Part shown: piece by piece, positions 39,247-49,936 of the stretch
Layout: every line of letters starts with the position of its first letter
How positions within the stretch are numbered: the stretch's first letter is position 1
NCBI RefSeq assembly: GCF_000222685.1
Contig: NZ_AFWJ01000090.1
Span: forward strand, 1-64,000
Source: Vibrio nigripulchritudo ATCC 27043
GTDB lineage: Bacteria > Pseudomonadota > Gammaproteobacteria > Enterobacterales > Vibrionaceae
Length of the DNA: 64,000 bases
Reading direction: 5' to 3'
The notes under the pieces: model-generated
Told to the model about the DNA's origin: nothing
What the model saw: the letters and a program-made list of their open reading frames with translations, nothing else
Databases searched by the model: none
Program-made: the position numbers and the translations under genes

Positions 39247-40497
39247 CTAGAATAAGAAGCTAGCAGACAACGAATAAACCTGTGCTCGCGTATCTGGTTT
39301 AGGCTCCAGTAATCGAGTTGCCCACAAACCGTGACCGTTTTCGCTTATGTGTACCCAATCCACCTGGGCTTTGAGGCTTATCTGATTGGTCACGTCCCAG
39401 CGAGCACCTAAAGACCAGACCGATTGATCGATCCGGGTTGCATTGATTGAGGTAATCGCTGCATTCTGGAGCTGTGCTAACTGAGGGTCGGGCAAGACAC
39501 TCCAGTCGTTTTGAGCTTGCAACGTGTCTGTACTTGGCTTGAACCAGGAACGGGTCAGATATGGCGTCACGGTATCAAAACGCTTGCCCACGGTAATGTA
39601 TCCACCCTGCCCCGCTGGCAGAACGGGCTTGTCAGTTTTTACTTTGACAAGTTCACTCAGAACCTGCCAGTTGCCGTCATTATATTCGAGTCCAATCTGA
39701 CCGTAGCGCACCATGCTACCGATAATGTCCAAACCAGCATTCAACTCATTTGCTTCACGGCTAATGGGACCCAGCCCTGAATTACCGACATTAGTTAAAC
39801 CGTTTCGCATGACATTAACCTGTTCAGGGAATCCAGAGTCTACTCTGAGCTGTGCGTAAGAAATTCTTGTTCGCCACACATCCCAATTCGCTACAAGGCT
39901 CAGAGATAAAGCACTGTTGCTGTAAAAGCGATTGGGTTCATAACCTTCTTGCAAGTCGGTGGTCGCTTGAGTTAACCCGTACTGGAAAGCGGCTGAAAAG
40001 CTGATGTCGTCGACATAAAACCGGTAAGTAATATCAGCACCATCGATATTTTGAAGTGGGATCCAACTGTAGATTTCCTGAGGCAGTCGGACCCATAAGT
40101 GGCCATAATCAACTCGCCGGGTTTCGGCAAACCAGAAAACGTTGTACCCAAGACGACCGAGACGAATATCCAGATCCGGGTTTGGACGATAAGCGAGAAA
40201 TGCCAGTTCAAGCCCATCTAGCGCGTTATTTCCTGCTCGTTCGGCGATCACATATTGTGCCGACACATCCCATTCATAATTAATGTTGTAGTTGACCTGA
40301 GCACCAATTTTGGAATCCGGCAGGAAAGACCCATTGCTATCGGGATCCGCTTTTTGGGTGAGGTCACGCATATAGCCAAAGCTATCACTGGTGTCATAGC
40401 TATAGCCGACGTTACCAAACCCTGAAAAACTCCAGTCCTCAGAAAGAACCGGAAATGAAAGCAATGCGAATAGTAAACTCGTCCCTGTTAACCTCAT
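39247..40497 (-). CDS. Outer-membrane beta-barrel (porin-like) protein
   Basis: The 416-residue protein has a signal peptide (about 1-19), alternating aromatic/polar strands throughout and a C-terminal Phe (SLSASFLF), the recognition mark for barrel assembly. It resembles porins and DcaP-like barrels but I cannot name a substrate. It is the first gene of a three-gene operon with a periplasmic binding-like protein and a diguanylate cyclase, so it may be the outer-membrane part of an envelope signalling path. It is not OmpU or OmpT by sequence impression. Confidence 0.72.
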   Translation of the reverse strand: MRLTGTSLLFALLSFPVLSEDWSFSGFGNVGYSYDTSDSFGYMRDLTQKADPDSNGSFLPDSKIGAQVNYNINYEWDVSAQYVIAERAGNNALDGLELAFLAYRPNPDLDIRLGRLGYNVFWFAETRRVDYGHLWVRLPQEIYSWIPLQNIDGADITYRFYVDDISFSAAFQYGLTQATTDLQEGYEPNRFYSNSALSLSLVANWDVWRTRISYAQLRVDSGFPEQVNVMRNGLTNVGNSGLGPISREANELNAGLDIIGSMVRYGQIGLEYNDGNWQVLSELVKVKTDKPVLPAGQGGYITVGKRFDTVTPYLTRSWFKPSTDTLQAQNDWSVLPDPQLAQLQNAAITSINATRIDQSVWSLGARWDVTNQISLKAQVDWVHISENGHGLWATRLLEPKPDTRAQVYSLSASFLF

Positions 40498-40574
40498 ACA
40501 CTCTTCTCATGGCAATGTATTTTCAGCTCAAGTGCTTAAGGAGCCACTAATATGAGTGTAGAACAGTGATGGAA

Positions 40575-40955
40575 TTATCGCTCAAAGATTACGGTTGCTA
40601 CCGCATAATGACGTTCATCGGAAATGGAAAGATGAACCTGAGTTACGCCGTTCTCATTGGCGTAAGTGAGCGCTTGGTTATGCAGTGATAAGAGGGGTTT
40701 ACCATTTTCATCATTGGTAATGACAAAATCGTGGAAGGTTACGCCTTTGGCAATTCCAGTGCCAAGTGCTTTTGAGGCAGCTTCTTTGGCGGCAAAGCGC
40801 TTTGCCAGAAACCGGGCCTGTTGTTTGGTTGAATTGTACTGCGACAACTCTATTGTGGTCAGAATCCGCTTAGCGAAGGCTTCACCAAGCCGGGATAAGG
40901 ATTTTTCAAATCGCTCAATTTCTGCGATGTCTGTCCCTAATCCAAATATGGACAT
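40575..40955 (-). CDS. acpS: Holo-[acyl-carrier-protein] synthase
   Basis: AcpS transfers 4'-phosphopantetheine from CoA to apo-ACP, which fatty-acid synthesis needs. The 126-residue protein starts at [16 protein letters not shown], with GGAG upstream; the 26-residue longer frame overlaps the spacer to pdxJ and was trimmed. The metal-binding D9 and the [12 protein letters not shown] motif are intact. It is 61 nt after pdxJ, the usual partner. Confidence 0.96.
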   Translation of the reverse strand: MSIFGLGTDIAEIERFEKSLSRLGEAFAKRILTTIELSQYNSTKQQARFLAKRFAAKEAASKALGTGIAKGVTFHDFVITNDENGKPLLSLHNQALTYANENGVTQVHLSISDERHYAVATVIFER

Positions 40956-41016
40956 CTTTACTCCGCTCCGCTTGTAAGTAGCCACTGTGTTACCACAGTG
41001 GCTAAAGGTGCATTGC

Positions 41017-41748
41017 CTAACGGCGAGCTTCAACCATTACGGCTTTCATGTCGGCAACGGCTTTGTGTAAGCCATCAAACACTGCGCGACCAATAATCGA
41101 GTGACCGATGTTCAACTCATAGATCTCTGGCAGTGCCGCGATAGGCGCAACGTTGTGATAGGTTAAGCCGTGACCCGCATTCACCTTGATGCCAATGCTG
41201 TCTGCGTAGCTTGCACCAGCGGCAATCTTTTTCAGTTCGTTAACCTGCTCGGCTTCAGATTCTGCATCTGCATAGTGACCGGTGTGAAGCTCAATGTAAG
41301 GCGCACCGCACGCTTTTGAAGCGTCAATCTGCTCGCGATCAGCATCAATGAATAGAGATACTTTGATACCCGCTTCAGACAGCTTTTGTGTTGCCGCTTT
41401 TATTTTCTCAAGCTGACCAACTACATCCAGCCCGCCTTCTGTTGTGAGTTCTTCGCGTTTTTCCGGTACCAGACAAACAAATTCCGGTTTCGTCTTGAGC
41501 GCGATTTCGACCATTTCGTCAGTCACCGCCATTTCCAGATTCATACGTGTTTGTAGTGTTTCACGCAGAATTCTAACGTCGCGATCCACAATGTGACGGC
41601 GATCTTCTCGCAGGTGAATGGTAATGCCATCTGCCCCCGCACGTTCTGCGATCTCTGCCGCATGGACGGGATCCGGGTATTTTGTGCCACGTGCGTTACG
41701 CAAAGTAGCAATGTGATCGATGTTTACCCCGAGTAAAATTGAGCTCAT
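41017..41748 (-). CDS. pdxJ: Pyridoxine 5'-phosphate synthase
   Basis: PdxJ condenses 1-deoxyxylulose 5-phosphate with aminoacetone phosphate to give pyridoxine phosphate (vitamin B6). The 243-residue TIM-barrel protein has [16 protein letters not shown] at the start, a HLREDRRHI segment and [11 protein letters not shown] near the C-terminus. Its ATG overlaps the recO stop by 4 nt (ATGA), so it is likely coupled to recO. Confidence 0.97.
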   Translation of the reverse strand: MSSILLGVNIDHIATLRNARGTKYPDPVHAAEIAERAGADGITIHLREDRRHIVDRDVRILRETLQTRMNLEMAVTDEMVEIALKTKPEFVCLVPEKREELTTEGGLDVVGQLEKIKAATQKLSEAGIKVSLFIDADREQIDASKACGAPYIELHTGHYADAESEAEQVNELKKIAAGASYADSIGIKVNAGHGLTYHNVAPIAALPEIYELNIGHSIIGRAVFDGLHKAVADMKAVMVEARR

Positions 41749-42473
41749 TTTTCAATACTCCGTGCTCCGGGAAAGCCTGTTCTTGGGAGAAACAGTTCCC
41801 TGCTTTTTAGTGGTTTGCCGCCAAGATAAGGCTTTAATGCCATGCGTGTAAAGCGTTTTGCGGCTTTTAGTTGTTCTTTGGTGGTGAAGCGTCTTTCACT
41901 AATGGCAATCAGTTCATTTCCAAGAAAAGTGAGGTTGTCTTTTCGCACGCTGGCGATGAAGCCTTTTTGCTCGCGATAGCGATAAGTCATATCAGGTTCG
42001 ACCATTTCTCCGGTGCCCGCACAGTGGAGAAAATCGACGCCATACCCCATTGCTGACAGCAAGGCCAATTCAAAACGGCGCAGTGCTGGCTCGGGGTTAT
42101 TGGCCTGAGCCAGTTCAGTCAGAGCAAAGAGATAATCATGGAACAGTGCGGGGTATGGTGTTTCGCTTTCCAGTACACGTCCGACCAATTCATTGACGTA
42201 CATAGCTGAATAGAGGTGAATACCTGCCAACGGAAGCCCCAGGCTGATAGGTTCTGCCTGTCTTAGCGTTCGCATACTGCCTTTGCCAGACCATTTCATC
42301 AGCAAAGGAGTAAAGGGCTGCAACGCACCTTTCAAATTAGAGCGTTTGCTGCGGGCACCTTTCGCCATGATCGACATACGACCGTATTCTTCACTGAATA
42401 CATCCAGTATCAGGCTGGTTTCACTGTAAGGTCGGCGATGCAGTACAAAACACCGCTGTAACCCGTCAGACAT
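41745..42473 (-). CDS. recO: DNA repair protein RecO
   Basis: RecO, with RecR, loads RecA on SSB-coated single strands. The 242-residue protein starts with an OB fold ([39 protein letters not shown]), followed by a helical domain. The four-cysteine zinc motif of many bacterial RecO proteins is absent, as is usual in gammaproteobacteria. It lies between era and pdxJ, and a terminator separates it from era. Confidence 0.95.
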   Translation of the reverse strand: MSDGLQRCFVLHRRPYSETSLILDVFSEEYGRMSIMAKGARSKRSNLKGALQPFTPLLMKWSGKGSMRTLRQAEPISLGLPLAGIHLYSAMYVNELVGRVLESETPYPALFHDYLFALTELAQANNPEPALRRFELALLSAMGYGVDFLHCAGTGEMVEPDMTYRYREQKGFIASVRKDNLTFLGNELIAISERRFTTKEQLKAAKRFTRMALKPYLGGKPLKSRELFLPRTGFPGARSIEK

Positions 42474-42544
42474 ACACGACTCTCTTCATTATTACTTTTA
42501 GTCGAATCCTTTTCGCCACGATCACATTATGTGAAATTCAGGTA

Positions 42545-42571
42545 CAAAAAAGGGAGTGCAATACTCCCTTT
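42545..42571 (-). terminator. Terminator after era
   Basis: A 9-bp stem (AAAGGGAGT/ACTCCCTTT) with a 5-nt loop is followed on the minus strand by a run of six Ts. It lies 20 nt after the era stop and should end the lepB-rnc-era transcript. Confidence 0.8.
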
Positions 42572-42590
42572 AACTTACACCAGAATGGCG

Positions 42591-43556
42591 TTACAGGTCA
42601 TCAATGTAACCTAAGCTGCGAAGCGCACGTTCGTCGTCTGCCCAGCCAGATTTCACTTTCACCCAAGTCTCTAAATAAACTTTACGCTCAAAAAGCGCTT
42701 CCATATCTAAACGAGCTTCACGACCAATGGTCTTGATCTTCTCGCCGCCTTTACCGATGACCATTTTCTTCTGGCCATTGCGCTCAACCAAAATCAACGC
42801 GTTGATGTGGAAGCCATCAGTCTCGGGGTTGTAGTCGAAACGCTCAATCTCAACCGTTACCGAGTAAGGCAGTTCTTCACCCGTAAAGCGCATCAGCTTT
42901 TCACGTACGATTTCAGACGCCATAAAGCGCTGAGAACGGTCGGTGACATACTCTTCTGGGAAGTGATGTGTTGCTTTGGGTAAGTGCTCACGTACGTGCT
43001 TGCGCAGCACATCGATGTTCTTATCGTGCTTTGCAGAGATAGGAACGACGTCTACAAAATCCATCTTTTCAGACAGCGTTTGCATGTGAAGCATCACTTC
43101 ATTGCGGTCTTTCACGTTGTCAACCTTGTTAACGCAAAGCACAACAGGGAAGTTCGACTTATTCAGCTTGGTGAAAACCATCTCATCATCACTGGTCCAG
43201 TGCGTGCCGTCCACTAGGAAGAAAACCAGGTTCACGTCACTTAAAGAACTGTTTGCAGCACGGTTCATCAAACGGTTGATGGCGCGCTTCTCTTCGATGT
43301 GAAGACCCGGAGTGTCCACGAATATCGCTTGATAATCGCCTTCGGTATCCACACCCATGATGCGGTGACGTGTCGTTTGTGGTTTGCGCGACGTGATGGA
43401 AATCTTCTGACCAAGAAGCTGGTTAAGCAGTGTCGATTTACCCACGTTTGGACGACCAACAATCGCGACAAAACCACAGTGCTGGTTTTCAGTAGAGGTT
43501 TCCTGACCTTCTGACGCGAAATACGCGTCCAGATCGAATTCTTTTTCATCAGACAT
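42591..43556 (-). CDS. era: GTPase Era
   Basis: Era is an essential GTPase that binds the 3' end of 16S rRNA during 30S subunit assembly. The 321-residue protein has Walker [10 protein letters not shown] at residues 34-42, DTPGLH (G3), NKVD (G4) and a C-terminal KH domain with [13 protein letters not shown]. The N-terminus carries about 20 extra acidic residues compared with E. coli, as in other vibrios. Its start overlaps the rnc end by 8 nt. Confidence 0.97.
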   Translation of the reverse strand: MSDEKEFDLDAYFASEGQETSTENQHCGFVAIVGRPNVGKSTLLNQLLGQKISITSRKPQTTRHRIMGVDTEGDYQAIFVDTPGLHIEEKRAINRLMNRAANSSLSDVNLVFFLVDGTHWTSDDEMVFTKLNKSNFPVVLCVNKVDNVKDRNEVMLHMQTLSEKMDFVDVVPISAKHDKNIDVLRKHVREHLPKATHHFPEEYVTDRSQRFMASEIVREKLMRFTGEELPYSVTVEIERFDYNPETDGFHINALILVERNGQKKMVIGKGGEKIKTIGREARLDMEALFERKVYLETWVKVKSGWADDERALRSLGYIDDL

Positions 43557-44226
43557 TGGTAAGTTGTCCTAATGCCAGTTCAGCCGCTGCTTGCTCCGCT
43601 TTACGACGGCTGGTGCCTTTACCGATTACAGGCTTTTCCAGTCCTGCTACTTCACACGTGACAGTGAATTCCTGATTGTGTGCTTCACCTTTAATTTTAG
43701 TCACAGAATACGCTGGCAGAGGTTTTCTTCTGCCCTGCAAGAATTCCTGCAAACGAGTTTTCGGGTCTTTTTGCGATACGCCAGGCTGAATGGCATCCAA
43801 ACGAGTCTGATACCAGCTCAGTACAATGCCACGCACCACTTCAATGTCACTATCCAGATAGATAGCACCGATGATAGCTTCAACTGCATCCGCTAAGATC
43901 GAATCACGACGGAAACCGCCACTCTTCAGTTCACCTGGACCTAATTTTAAGTACTCTCCCAGGTCAAACTCACGACCCAGTTCAGCAAGGGTATTGCCAC
44001 GAACCAATGTTGCACGCATACGGCTCATATCACCTTCGTTCACCTTAGGAAAACGATGATACAAATCATCAGCAATGACAAAACTTAAAATTGAATCGCC
44101 CAGAAATTCAAGACGCTCATTGTGCTTACTGTTGGCGCTGCGATGAGTCAGCGCCAAATGAATCAGCTCAGCATCCTGAAATTGGTAGCCGAGCTGTTTT
44201 TCTAACTTACTAATAGGAGTATTCAT
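43549..44226 (-). CDS. rnc: Ribonuclease III
   Basis: RNase III cleaves double-stranded RNA, including pre-rRNA. The 225-residue protein starts at [16 protein letters not shown]; the 8-residue longer frame uses an upstream codon with no better ribosome-binding site. The catalytic signature [11 protein letters not shown] and the second acidic cluster ([13 protein letters not shown]) are present, with a C-terminal dsRNA-binding domain (KTRLQEFLQ...[16 protein letters not shown]). It is 10 nt after lepB and overlaps era. Confidence 0.97.
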   Translation of the reverse strand: MNTPISKLEKQLGYQFQDAELIHLALTHRSANSKHNERLEFLGDSILSFVIADDLYHRFPKVNEGDMSRMRATLVRGNTLAELGREFDLGEYLKLGPGELKSGGFRRDSILADAVEAIIGAIYLDSDIEVVRGIVLSWYQTRLDAIQPGVSQKDPKTRLQEFLQGRRKPLPAYSVTKIKGEAHNQEFTVTCEVAGLEKPVIGKGTSRRKAEQAAAELALGQLTNV

Positions 44227-44236
44227 ACTCTCTCGA

Positions 44237-45142
44237 TTAATGTATACCACCGACGCGACTGAATCTTACGCCAGTTGGGATCCAAGACGGCAGAACGCTG
44301 TCTGAATCACGTTCAAATTCAAAGCTGATCCAAATACCGACCGCTTTGCCTACTAAATTGCCTTCAGGGACAAATCCCCAAAAACGGCTATCAGCACTGT
44401 TGTCACGGTTATCGCCCATTACAAAGTACTGATCTTGTGGCACAACCCACTCACGAACACCTGGGCGAGGTTGGTAAGCTCTCACATCATCACGAGTCAG
44501 TGGGTGAACCAGAATCTGGTGAGTTTCCTCACCCAATTTTTCATCCATCTGAATCATCGGTACACCGATGCGCTCATCCTTGAAGATACTTTCTTGAACA
44601 TTAGACAACTCAATAGCTTCACAACTTGAGCCACCTTTACGTTGCACACAAAGCTCTTTCTTCTCACTGTAGCGAACCACATCACCCGGTAGTCCGACAA
44701 CACGTTTAATGTAATCAATACCCGGGTTAGGTGGGTATTTAAACACCACAATATCACCACGTTCTGGCTTACCTGTTTCCACTAACTGAGTGCGCCAAAC
44801 TGGGTCTTTTAAGCCATACGCGTATTTTTCCACCAAAATGAAATCACCCACCAGAAGGGTAGGCATCATTGAGCCCGATGGGATTTGAAATGGCTCGTAA
44901 ATGAATGAGCGCAATACCAACACGAACGCAATAACAGGGAAAATGGAGACACTGTTTTCTACCCACCAAGGCTGAGCCGCGACTTTCGCTTGAAGAGAGG
45001 CGTCTAAACCTTCGTTTGTCTGACCTTCAATCGCACCAAGCTTTTCCTGACGTCTTTTTGCCAGAACTAACTTCTCAAGCGCCCATACAATGCCCGTTAC
45101 CAAGGTAACAATCACAAGGATGAGTGAAAATGTATTTGCCAT
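44237..45142 (-). CDS. lepB: Signal peptidase I
   Basis: LepB cleaves signal peptides of exported proteins in the inner membrane. The 301-residue protein has two membrane segments (about 5-22 and 64-82). The Ser/Lys dyad is S91 in [10 protein letters not shown] and K146 in [12 protein letters not shown], with the [11 protein letters not shown] box further on. A Cys-containing insertion ([17 protein letters not shown]) is typical of enteric/vibrio LepB. It follows lepA across a hairpin. Confidence 0.97.
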   Translation of the reverse strand: MANTFSLILVIVTLVTGIVWALEKLVLAKRRQEKLGAIEGQTNEGLDASLQAKVAAQPWWVENSVSIFPVIAFVLVLRSFIYEPFQIPSGSMMPTLLVGDFILVEKYAYGLKDPVWRTQLVETGKPERGDIVVFKYPPNPGIDYIKRVVGLPGDVVRYSEKKELCVQRKGGSSCEAIELSNVQESIFKDERIGVPMIQMDEKLGEETHQILVHPLTRDDVRAYQPRPGVREWVVPQDQYFVMGDNRDNSADSRFWGFVPEGNLVGKAVGIWISFEFERDSDSVLPSWIPTGVRFSRVGGIH

Positions 45143-45174
45143 TTACTTCCCTTCGTATTCTTTAGTGGAAAAAG

Positions 45175-45200
45175 AAGAAAGGGTATCCGATACCCTTTCT
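45175..45200 (-). terminator. Hairpin with T-run between lepA and lepB
   Basis: A perfect 11-bp stem (AGAAAGGGTAT/ATACCCTTTCT) with a 3-nt loop is followed on the minus strand by TCTTTTTCC. It lies in the 96-bp lepA-lepB gap. It should end or reduce lepA transcription into lepB, which implies a separate supply for lepB or readthrough. Confidence 0.6.
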
Positions 45201-45238
45201 GCCTAAGTCTTTGTTTGATTGCAAAAGTACGAAAAAGT

Positions 45239-47032
45239 TTAGTCTTTTCCTACATGAAGAATGGCAAGGAATGCTTCCTGAGGAAGTTCCACGTTACCGA
45301 TCTGCTTCATGCGCTTCTTACCTTCTTTCTGTTTCTTCAGAAGTTTCTTCTTACGACTCACGTCACCACCGTAACATTTTGCGATTACGTTCTTACGCAA
45401 CTGCTTAACGGTGGAACGAGCAATGATGTGGTTACCTATCGCAGCCTGAATCGCAATATCAAACATCTGACGAGGAATGAACTCTTTCATTTTCTCTACA
45501 AGCTGGCGACCACGAGTCTGAGAATGATCTTTGTGCGTAATCATCGCCAGTGCATCCACAGTATCGCCATTCAGCAATACGTCTACACGAACCATGTTCG
45601 ATGCTTCAAAGCGCTGGAAGTTGTAATCCAGAGATGCGTATCCGCGAGATGTCGACTTCAGACGGTCGAAGAAGTCCAGAACCACTTCCGCCATTGGAAT
45701 ATCGTAAACAACGGCAACTTGATTGCCGTGGTAAACCATATCTACCTGAACACCACGCTTCTCTACACATAGGGTAATCACGTTACCCAGGTAGTCCGAA
45801 GGCACAAGGATGTTACAGCGGGCAATTGGCTCACGAATTTCTTCGATGTCGTTCACCGCTGGCAGTTTCGCAGGGCTGTCAACATACAACACGCCGCCGT
45901 CAGTCTTCTCAACTTCGTATACAACGGTTGGCGCAGTGGTAATCAGATCCAGGTCGTATTCACGCTCCAGACGTTCCTGAATGATTTCCATGTGCAGCAT
46001 GCCAAGGAAGCCACAACGGAAACCAAAACCAAGTGCTGCTGAGTTCTCTGGCTCATAGAACAAAGACGCATCATTCAGGCTAAGTTTGCCCAATGCATCA
46101 CGGAAGCTTTCATAATCGTCTGAAGATACAGGGAACAGGCCAGCGTATACCTGAGGCTTCACTTTCTGGAAACCCGGTAGTGCTTCTTCACAACCGTTTT
46201 TCGCTAGAGTCAGCGTATCACCAACAGGGGCACCAAGGATGTCCTTGATACCACACACTACCCAGCCTACTTCGCCAGTTCTGAGAACGTCAGTGTCAAC
46301 TTGTTTAGGCGTGAAGATACCTAAACGGTCAACGCCCCAAACCTGACCAGTACTCATTACTTTGATTTTGTCGTTCTTCTTCAGCTCGCCGTTTTTGATT
46401 CGAACCAAGGAAACAACACCAAGGTAGTTATCGAACCATGAATCAATGATAAGCGCTTGCAGAGCCCCTTCAGGATCACCTTCAGGTGCCGGGATTGAAG
46501 AAACGATGTTTTCAAGAACATCATCAACACCGATACCGGTTTTCGCACTACAACGCGTTGCTTCCATCGCGTCGATGCCGACGATTTCTTCGATTTCTTC
46601 TGATACACGCTCAGGATCCGCCGCTGGCAGGTCAATCTTGTTCAGGATTGGCACGACTTCCAGATCCATTTCGATAGCGGTGTAACAGTTTGCCAGGGTT
46701 TGTGCTTCTACACCTTGCCCGGCATCGACAACCAATAATGCGCCTTCACACGCAGCCAGAGAGCGAGATACTTCGTACGCGAAGTCTACGTGTCCTGGGG
46801 TGTCGATAAAGTTAAGTTGATACGTTTCACCATCTTTTGCTGTGTAGTTTAGGGTCACACTTTGAGATTTAATGGTGATGCCACGTTCACGTTCAAGATC
46901 CATGGAATCAAGAACCTGGGCTTCCATCTCGCGATCACTGAGTCCACCACATACTTGGATCAAACGATCAGATAGGGTCGACTTACCGTGGTCGATATGG
47001 GCGATAATCGAAAAGTTACGAATGTGCTTCAT
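45239..47032 (-). CDS. lepA: Elongation factor 4 (LepA) GTPase
   Basis: LepA is a ribosome-associated translational GTPase involved in translation initiation or back-translocation. The 597-residue protein has [14 protein letters not shown] (G1), the GITIKSQ segment (G2), DTPGHVDF (G3), NKIDLP (G4) and the LepA-specific C-terminal domain ending GKD. It is located between rseC and lepB as in E. coli. Confidence 0.98.
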   Translation of the reverse strand: MKHIRNFSIIAHIDHGKSTLSDRLIQVCGGLSDREMEAQVLDSMDLERERGITIKSQSVTLNYTAKDGETYQLNFIDTPGHVDFAYEVSRSLAACEGALLVVDAGQGVEAQTLANCYTAIEMDLEVVPILNKIDLPAADPERVSEEIEEIVGIDAMEATRCSAKTGIGVDDVLENIVSSIPAPEGDPEGALQALIIDSWFDNYLGVVSLVRIKNGELKKNDKIKVMSTGQVWGVDRLGIFTPKQVDTDVLRTGEVGWVVCGIKDILGAPVGDTLTLAKNGCEEALPGFQKVKPQVYAGLFPVSSDDYESFRDALGKLSLNDASLFYEPENSAALGFGFRCGFLGMLHMEIIQERLEREYDLDLITTAPTVVYEVEKTDGGVLYVDSPAKLPAVNDIEEIREPIARCNILVPSDYLGNVITLCVEKRGVQVDMVYHGNQVAVVYDIPMAEVVLDFFDRLKSTSRGYASLDYNFQRFEASNMVRVDVLLNGDTVDALAMITHKDHSQTRGRQLVEKMKEFIPRQMFDIAIQAAIGNHIIARSTVKQLRKNVIAKCYGGDVSRKKKLLKKQKEGKKRMKQIGNVELPQEAFLAILHVGKD

Positions 47033-47124
47033 AGGTTGGTGTGACTAAACTCTTACAAAAATGGATGGGAGAAATACCGATCATTTGTTGGTATTTCGAT
47101 CAAGTTGGCAGATTCTACCCAATT

Positions 47125-47628
47125 TCAGGGCTTGCCGCTATCCTGAAATGTACCAATTCCTGTCAAAGGCTTCCCCAGCACTCGAATCAGCGACACTTTT
47201 TCTTCTGATTCTTGCTCAAGTTTACCTATCCAGTGCTTAGCAGAGAGAGTTCCTATCCATGCAAACAACACAGACATGCCAATGACAGCAAGCTCACCAG
47301 CACCAAGTAGTGGCTGAAGCCAGAAATGGCCAAGCGCCGCACCAACAAACAGAAATGCGATGGGTGACAAATAAATCAATGCCGCAGATTGCAACAGTTG
47401 CTTTTCAGGTAAGCCAATTTCAACAACCTGACCTGGAACAAGAGCTTTTTGGCTTTCTAGATACCAAGCGTGCGCTTTGTTTCCAAACGCTTTGCTCACC
47501 ACACCTGTGCCGCAGCTTTTTTGAGATGAACAACTGGAGCAACTGGTTTGTTGCTCACAGCTGAGTTGGATACGAAATCCTGATTTAGAGGGGTGACTTG
47601 CGACCACAGTCGCCAATGCCGTCATCAT
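47125..47628 (-). CDS. rseC: Sigma-E/SoxR reducing-system regulator RseC
   Basis: RseC is an inner-membrane protein of the sigma-E operon, also linked to SoxR reduction. The 167-residue protein has an N-terminal Cys-rich cluster (CEQQTSCSSCSSQKSCG) and two membrane segments (about 80-100 and 107-127). It is the last gene of the rpoE-rseA-rseB-rseC operon, 5 nt after rseB. Confidence 0.92.
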   Translation of the reverse strand: MMTALATVVASHPSKSGFRIQLSCEQQTSCSSCSSQKSCGTGVVSKAFGNKAHAWYLESQKALVPGQVVEIGLPEKQLLQSAALIYLSPIAFLFVGAALGHFWLQPLLGAGELAVIGMSVLFAWIGTLSAKHWIGKLEQESEEKVSLIRVLGKPLTGIGTFQDSGKP

Positions 47629-47633
47629 AGGAA

Positions 47634-48593
47634 TTATTGGGTTGTCGTTGCCTTCATGGTGACAGATTGTGCCACACGTTTGGCGGTAGAGGGAGGAATA
47701 TCCCCGACAACGGATATTTCAACGTTACCATTTACAAAGCTGTGCAGAGTTCTGCGCCCCTGACGAACCAGTTGTCCTTTCAGTGAAAGTTCATCTTTTT
47801 CAGAAATATAAACTGAAAAGCTGAACAGACCATCGCTGAACATCTGGCTTTCAACCACTTTGTTGGTTCTCGCCATTCGATAACGATTCATTGGGTTAGC
47901 TTTAAACCCATTAGGTACCCAGCCAACCTGCCAGAAAGAATTGTCCGTATGGTTTTCTGGAAGCGTGATGACATCAGGCAATTTGACATCGTTCAACCCC
48001 GCCAACAAATCAAAGATTTTATCGTTCACCGCATAAGAAATGGTGCGGTACTGCTCTAAAACTTCGCCATCGCGATCGACCAGATCGGCTCGCAATGGTA
48101 AGTGGCTACGTTCATCTACCCATAAAACGTATGAGTAACGCTGACCATCTTTTGGCACGACTCGAATCACTTGACAAGGAGTGCCCGCTTCACGAGCTCG
48201 TCCGAGTTTGACGAAATCATAGTGCTCTTCGAGTGTGGTTATCTGGGTGTTCAGCAGTGGAATCAGCGGTGCGACCATTTGTCCAGATTCGATAGAAAAC
48301 GGATCTACATCTGGCTCAATATAGCTGATTTCATTGTTGCGCTTGATGACCTCCCGAGAAGGTCCACTTAAATACACTAAATGCGCGAGTTGCTGTTTGT
48401 CACGACGACCGTGACGATAAAGAAGGGGTTCAATACTGTTTTTTTTGATTTGAATATAAGACAGCTCATAGCTCAATTGCTGGCTTGCTTCGTTCATTTG
48501 ATGCAACAACGCCTCAGCAGAGTCTTCTTCTGCAGAGGCGGCGTATCCATTCAAACTGAACAGTGCCAACACACTGATCAGGATTTTCTTCAT
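47634..48593 (-). CDS. rseB: Sigma-E regulatory periplasmic protein RseB
   Basis: RseB binds the periplasmic part of RseA and shields it from DegS cleavage, and it senses LPS/lipoprotein signals. The 319-residue protein has a signal peptide (about 1-20, ending YAASA) and the two-domain RseB layout (MucB/RseB N-terminal LolA-like fold and a C-terminal domain). Its ATG overlaps the rseA stop by 4 nt. Confidence 0.95.
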   Translation of the reverse strand: MKKILISVLALFSLNGYAASAEEDSAEALLHQMNEASQQLSYELSYIQIKKNSIEPLLYRHGRRDKQQLAHLVYLSGPSREVIKRNNEISYIEPDVDPFSIESGQMVAPLIPLLNTQITTLEEHYDFVKLGRAREAGTPCQVIRVVPKDGQRYSYVLWVDERSHLPLRADLVDRDGEVLEQYRTISYAVNDKIFDLLAGLNDVKLPDVITLPENHTDNSFWQVGWVPNGFKANPMNRYRMARTNKVVESQMFSDGLFSFSVYISEKDELSLKGQLVRQGRRTLHSFVNGNVEISVVGDIPPSTAKRVAQSVTMKATTTQ

Positions 48594-49204
48594 TCTATAT
48601 CCGACTTAGTTGGGTGTACGGCTTCTTCCATTTCTGCGCTGTTGAAGCGAAGCTGCATGTTGTAATCCTGCAGCAATGCATTAACGCGTTTACGTTGCTC
48701 CATAAGCTGAGCTTCGTTAGAAGAAGGGGTTGCAGATTCACGCGCTAAGCTTACTGGTTCTGCACTGCCAATCACCGGAATGGTTTGCAAAACAGGCAAT
48801 TCACTTTGAGATTGAGCGCCGTTTTCACCGTTATATTGCTGGACACCAAGAATCACGACCAGCGACACACACGCCGCCATCGCAACCTGACCAAACTGAT
48901 TTAACCAGCCTGGCATGCTGACACGTGCAACATCAGGAGTTGGCTGTGACTCAACCGCTGGTGTGACGATTTGTTCACTCACATGAACAGGAGAGTGAGC
49001 AGGCTCATTCTCTAACGCGAGTGCTACGCTGTTTGCAATGTCCCAATCAGTGCGCTCTGGGGCTTCCCCCCTCATCACATCACCAATTAAGTGATAGTTC
49101 TGCCAAGACTTCAGACCTTCCGCATCGTGTTCAAGCTCAGAAATCAAAGCCTGATCCACGCTTTCTCCATCCATGAGTGCTGAAAGTTGTTCTTTGTCAG
49201 CCAT
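48590..49204 (-). CDS. rseA: Anti-sigma-E factor RseA
   Basis: RseA holds sigma-E inactive at the inner membrane until DegS/RseP proteolysis. The protein of about 204 residues starts at MADKEQLSALMDGESVD, the conserved sigma-binding N-terminus. It has a single membrane span (about residues 110-130, VAMAACVSLVVILGVQQY) and a periplasmic tail. A slightly longer frame adds four residues and is less likely. It lies between rpoE and rseB. Confidence 0.94.
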   Translation of the reverse strand: MADKEQLSALMDGESVDQALISELEHDAEGLKSWQNYHLIGDVMRGEAPERTDWDIANSVALALENEPAHSPVHVSEQIVTPAVESQPTPDVARVSMPGWLNQFGQVAMAACVSLVVILGVQQYNGENGAQSQSELPVLQTIPVIGSAEPVSLARESATPSSNEAQLMEQRKRVNALLQDYNMQLRFNSAEMEEAVHPTKSDIE

Positions 49205-49229
49205 TATTTTCACCATTTAACTCATTGAC

Positions 49230-49808
49230 CTAACGCTGTAAAAGTGGCTGAATTTTCTTTTCAACCGCTTCACGAGCTCGGAATATACGAGAACGAACCG
49301 TCCCGACTGGGCAATCCATAACCTCGGCTATTTCTTCATAGCTAAGACCATCCAGTTCTCGCAATGTCATTGCTGTTTTCAAATCTTCTGGTAGTGCTTC
49401 AATCGCATCAAAAACAACGCTTTTCAATTCTTTGGACAACGTAATGTTTTCTGGGTTCGATATTTCTTTTAATGCACTACCGGTTTCGTAATATTCTGCC
49501 TCTTCAGCATCCAAATCGGTTGCTGGCGGTCTGCGCCCTTGGGCAACAATATGATTTTTAGCTGTATTAACGGCGATCCGATATAACCAAGTATAAAAAG
49601 CACTTTCTCCCCGAAAATTCGGGATGGCTCTATACGCCTTAATAAAAGCCTCTTGTGCTACGTCTGCGACATCACCAGAGTTGTTTATGTATCGAGAAAT
49701 CAAGTTGCAAACTTTGTTTTGGTATTTAATGACCAAAAGATTGAATGCTTGTTTATCTCCTCGTTGGACCCGCTCAATTAGTACTTGATCAGTTAACTGC
49801 TCGCTCAT
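49230..49808 (-). CDS. rpoE: RNA polymerase sigma-E factor
   Basis: RpoE is the ECF sigma factor for envelope stress. The 192-residue protein starts at MSEQLTDQVLIERVQRGDK; the longer frame adds ten residues beyond the GGAGTGG ribosome-binding site. Region 2 (AFNLLVIKYQNKV, DVAQEAFIKAYRA) and region 4 (LRELDGLSYEEIAEVMDCPVGTVRSRIFRARE) are present. It leads the rpoE-rseABC operon and is divergent from nadB, as in E. coli. Confidence 0.97.
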   Translation of the reverse strand: MSEQLTDQVLIERVQRGDKQAFNLLVIKYQNKVCNLISRYINNSGDVADVAQEAFIKAYRAIPNFRGESAFYTWLYRIAVNTAKNHIVAQGRRPPATDLDAEEAEYYETGSALKEISNPENITLSKELKSVVFDAIEALPEDLKTAMTLRELDGLSYEEIAEVMDCPVGTVRSRIFRAREAVEKKIQPLLQR

Positions 49809-49909
49809 TCGAGCGTCCACTCCTATTGTTATTTGCACTTACCTTCGCAGGTATGAACATTAAGTTCTGTCAAATGTAGTATTGACACCACCGCCTACAT
49901 GAGCACTAT

Positions 49910-49936
49910 TGTGACTGATATAGTCAAAGAAAGTTC
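49910..49936 (-). promoter_or_regulatory. Candidate sigma-E promoter of rpoE
   Basis: On the minus strand GAACTT (49936-49931) and TCACA (49914-49910) are separated by 16 nt, close to the sigma-E pattern GAACTT-N16-TCTGA. It lies about 100 nt upstream of the rpoE ATG, where autoregulatory sigma-E promoters are found. The -10 match is imperfect. Confidence 0.42.
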
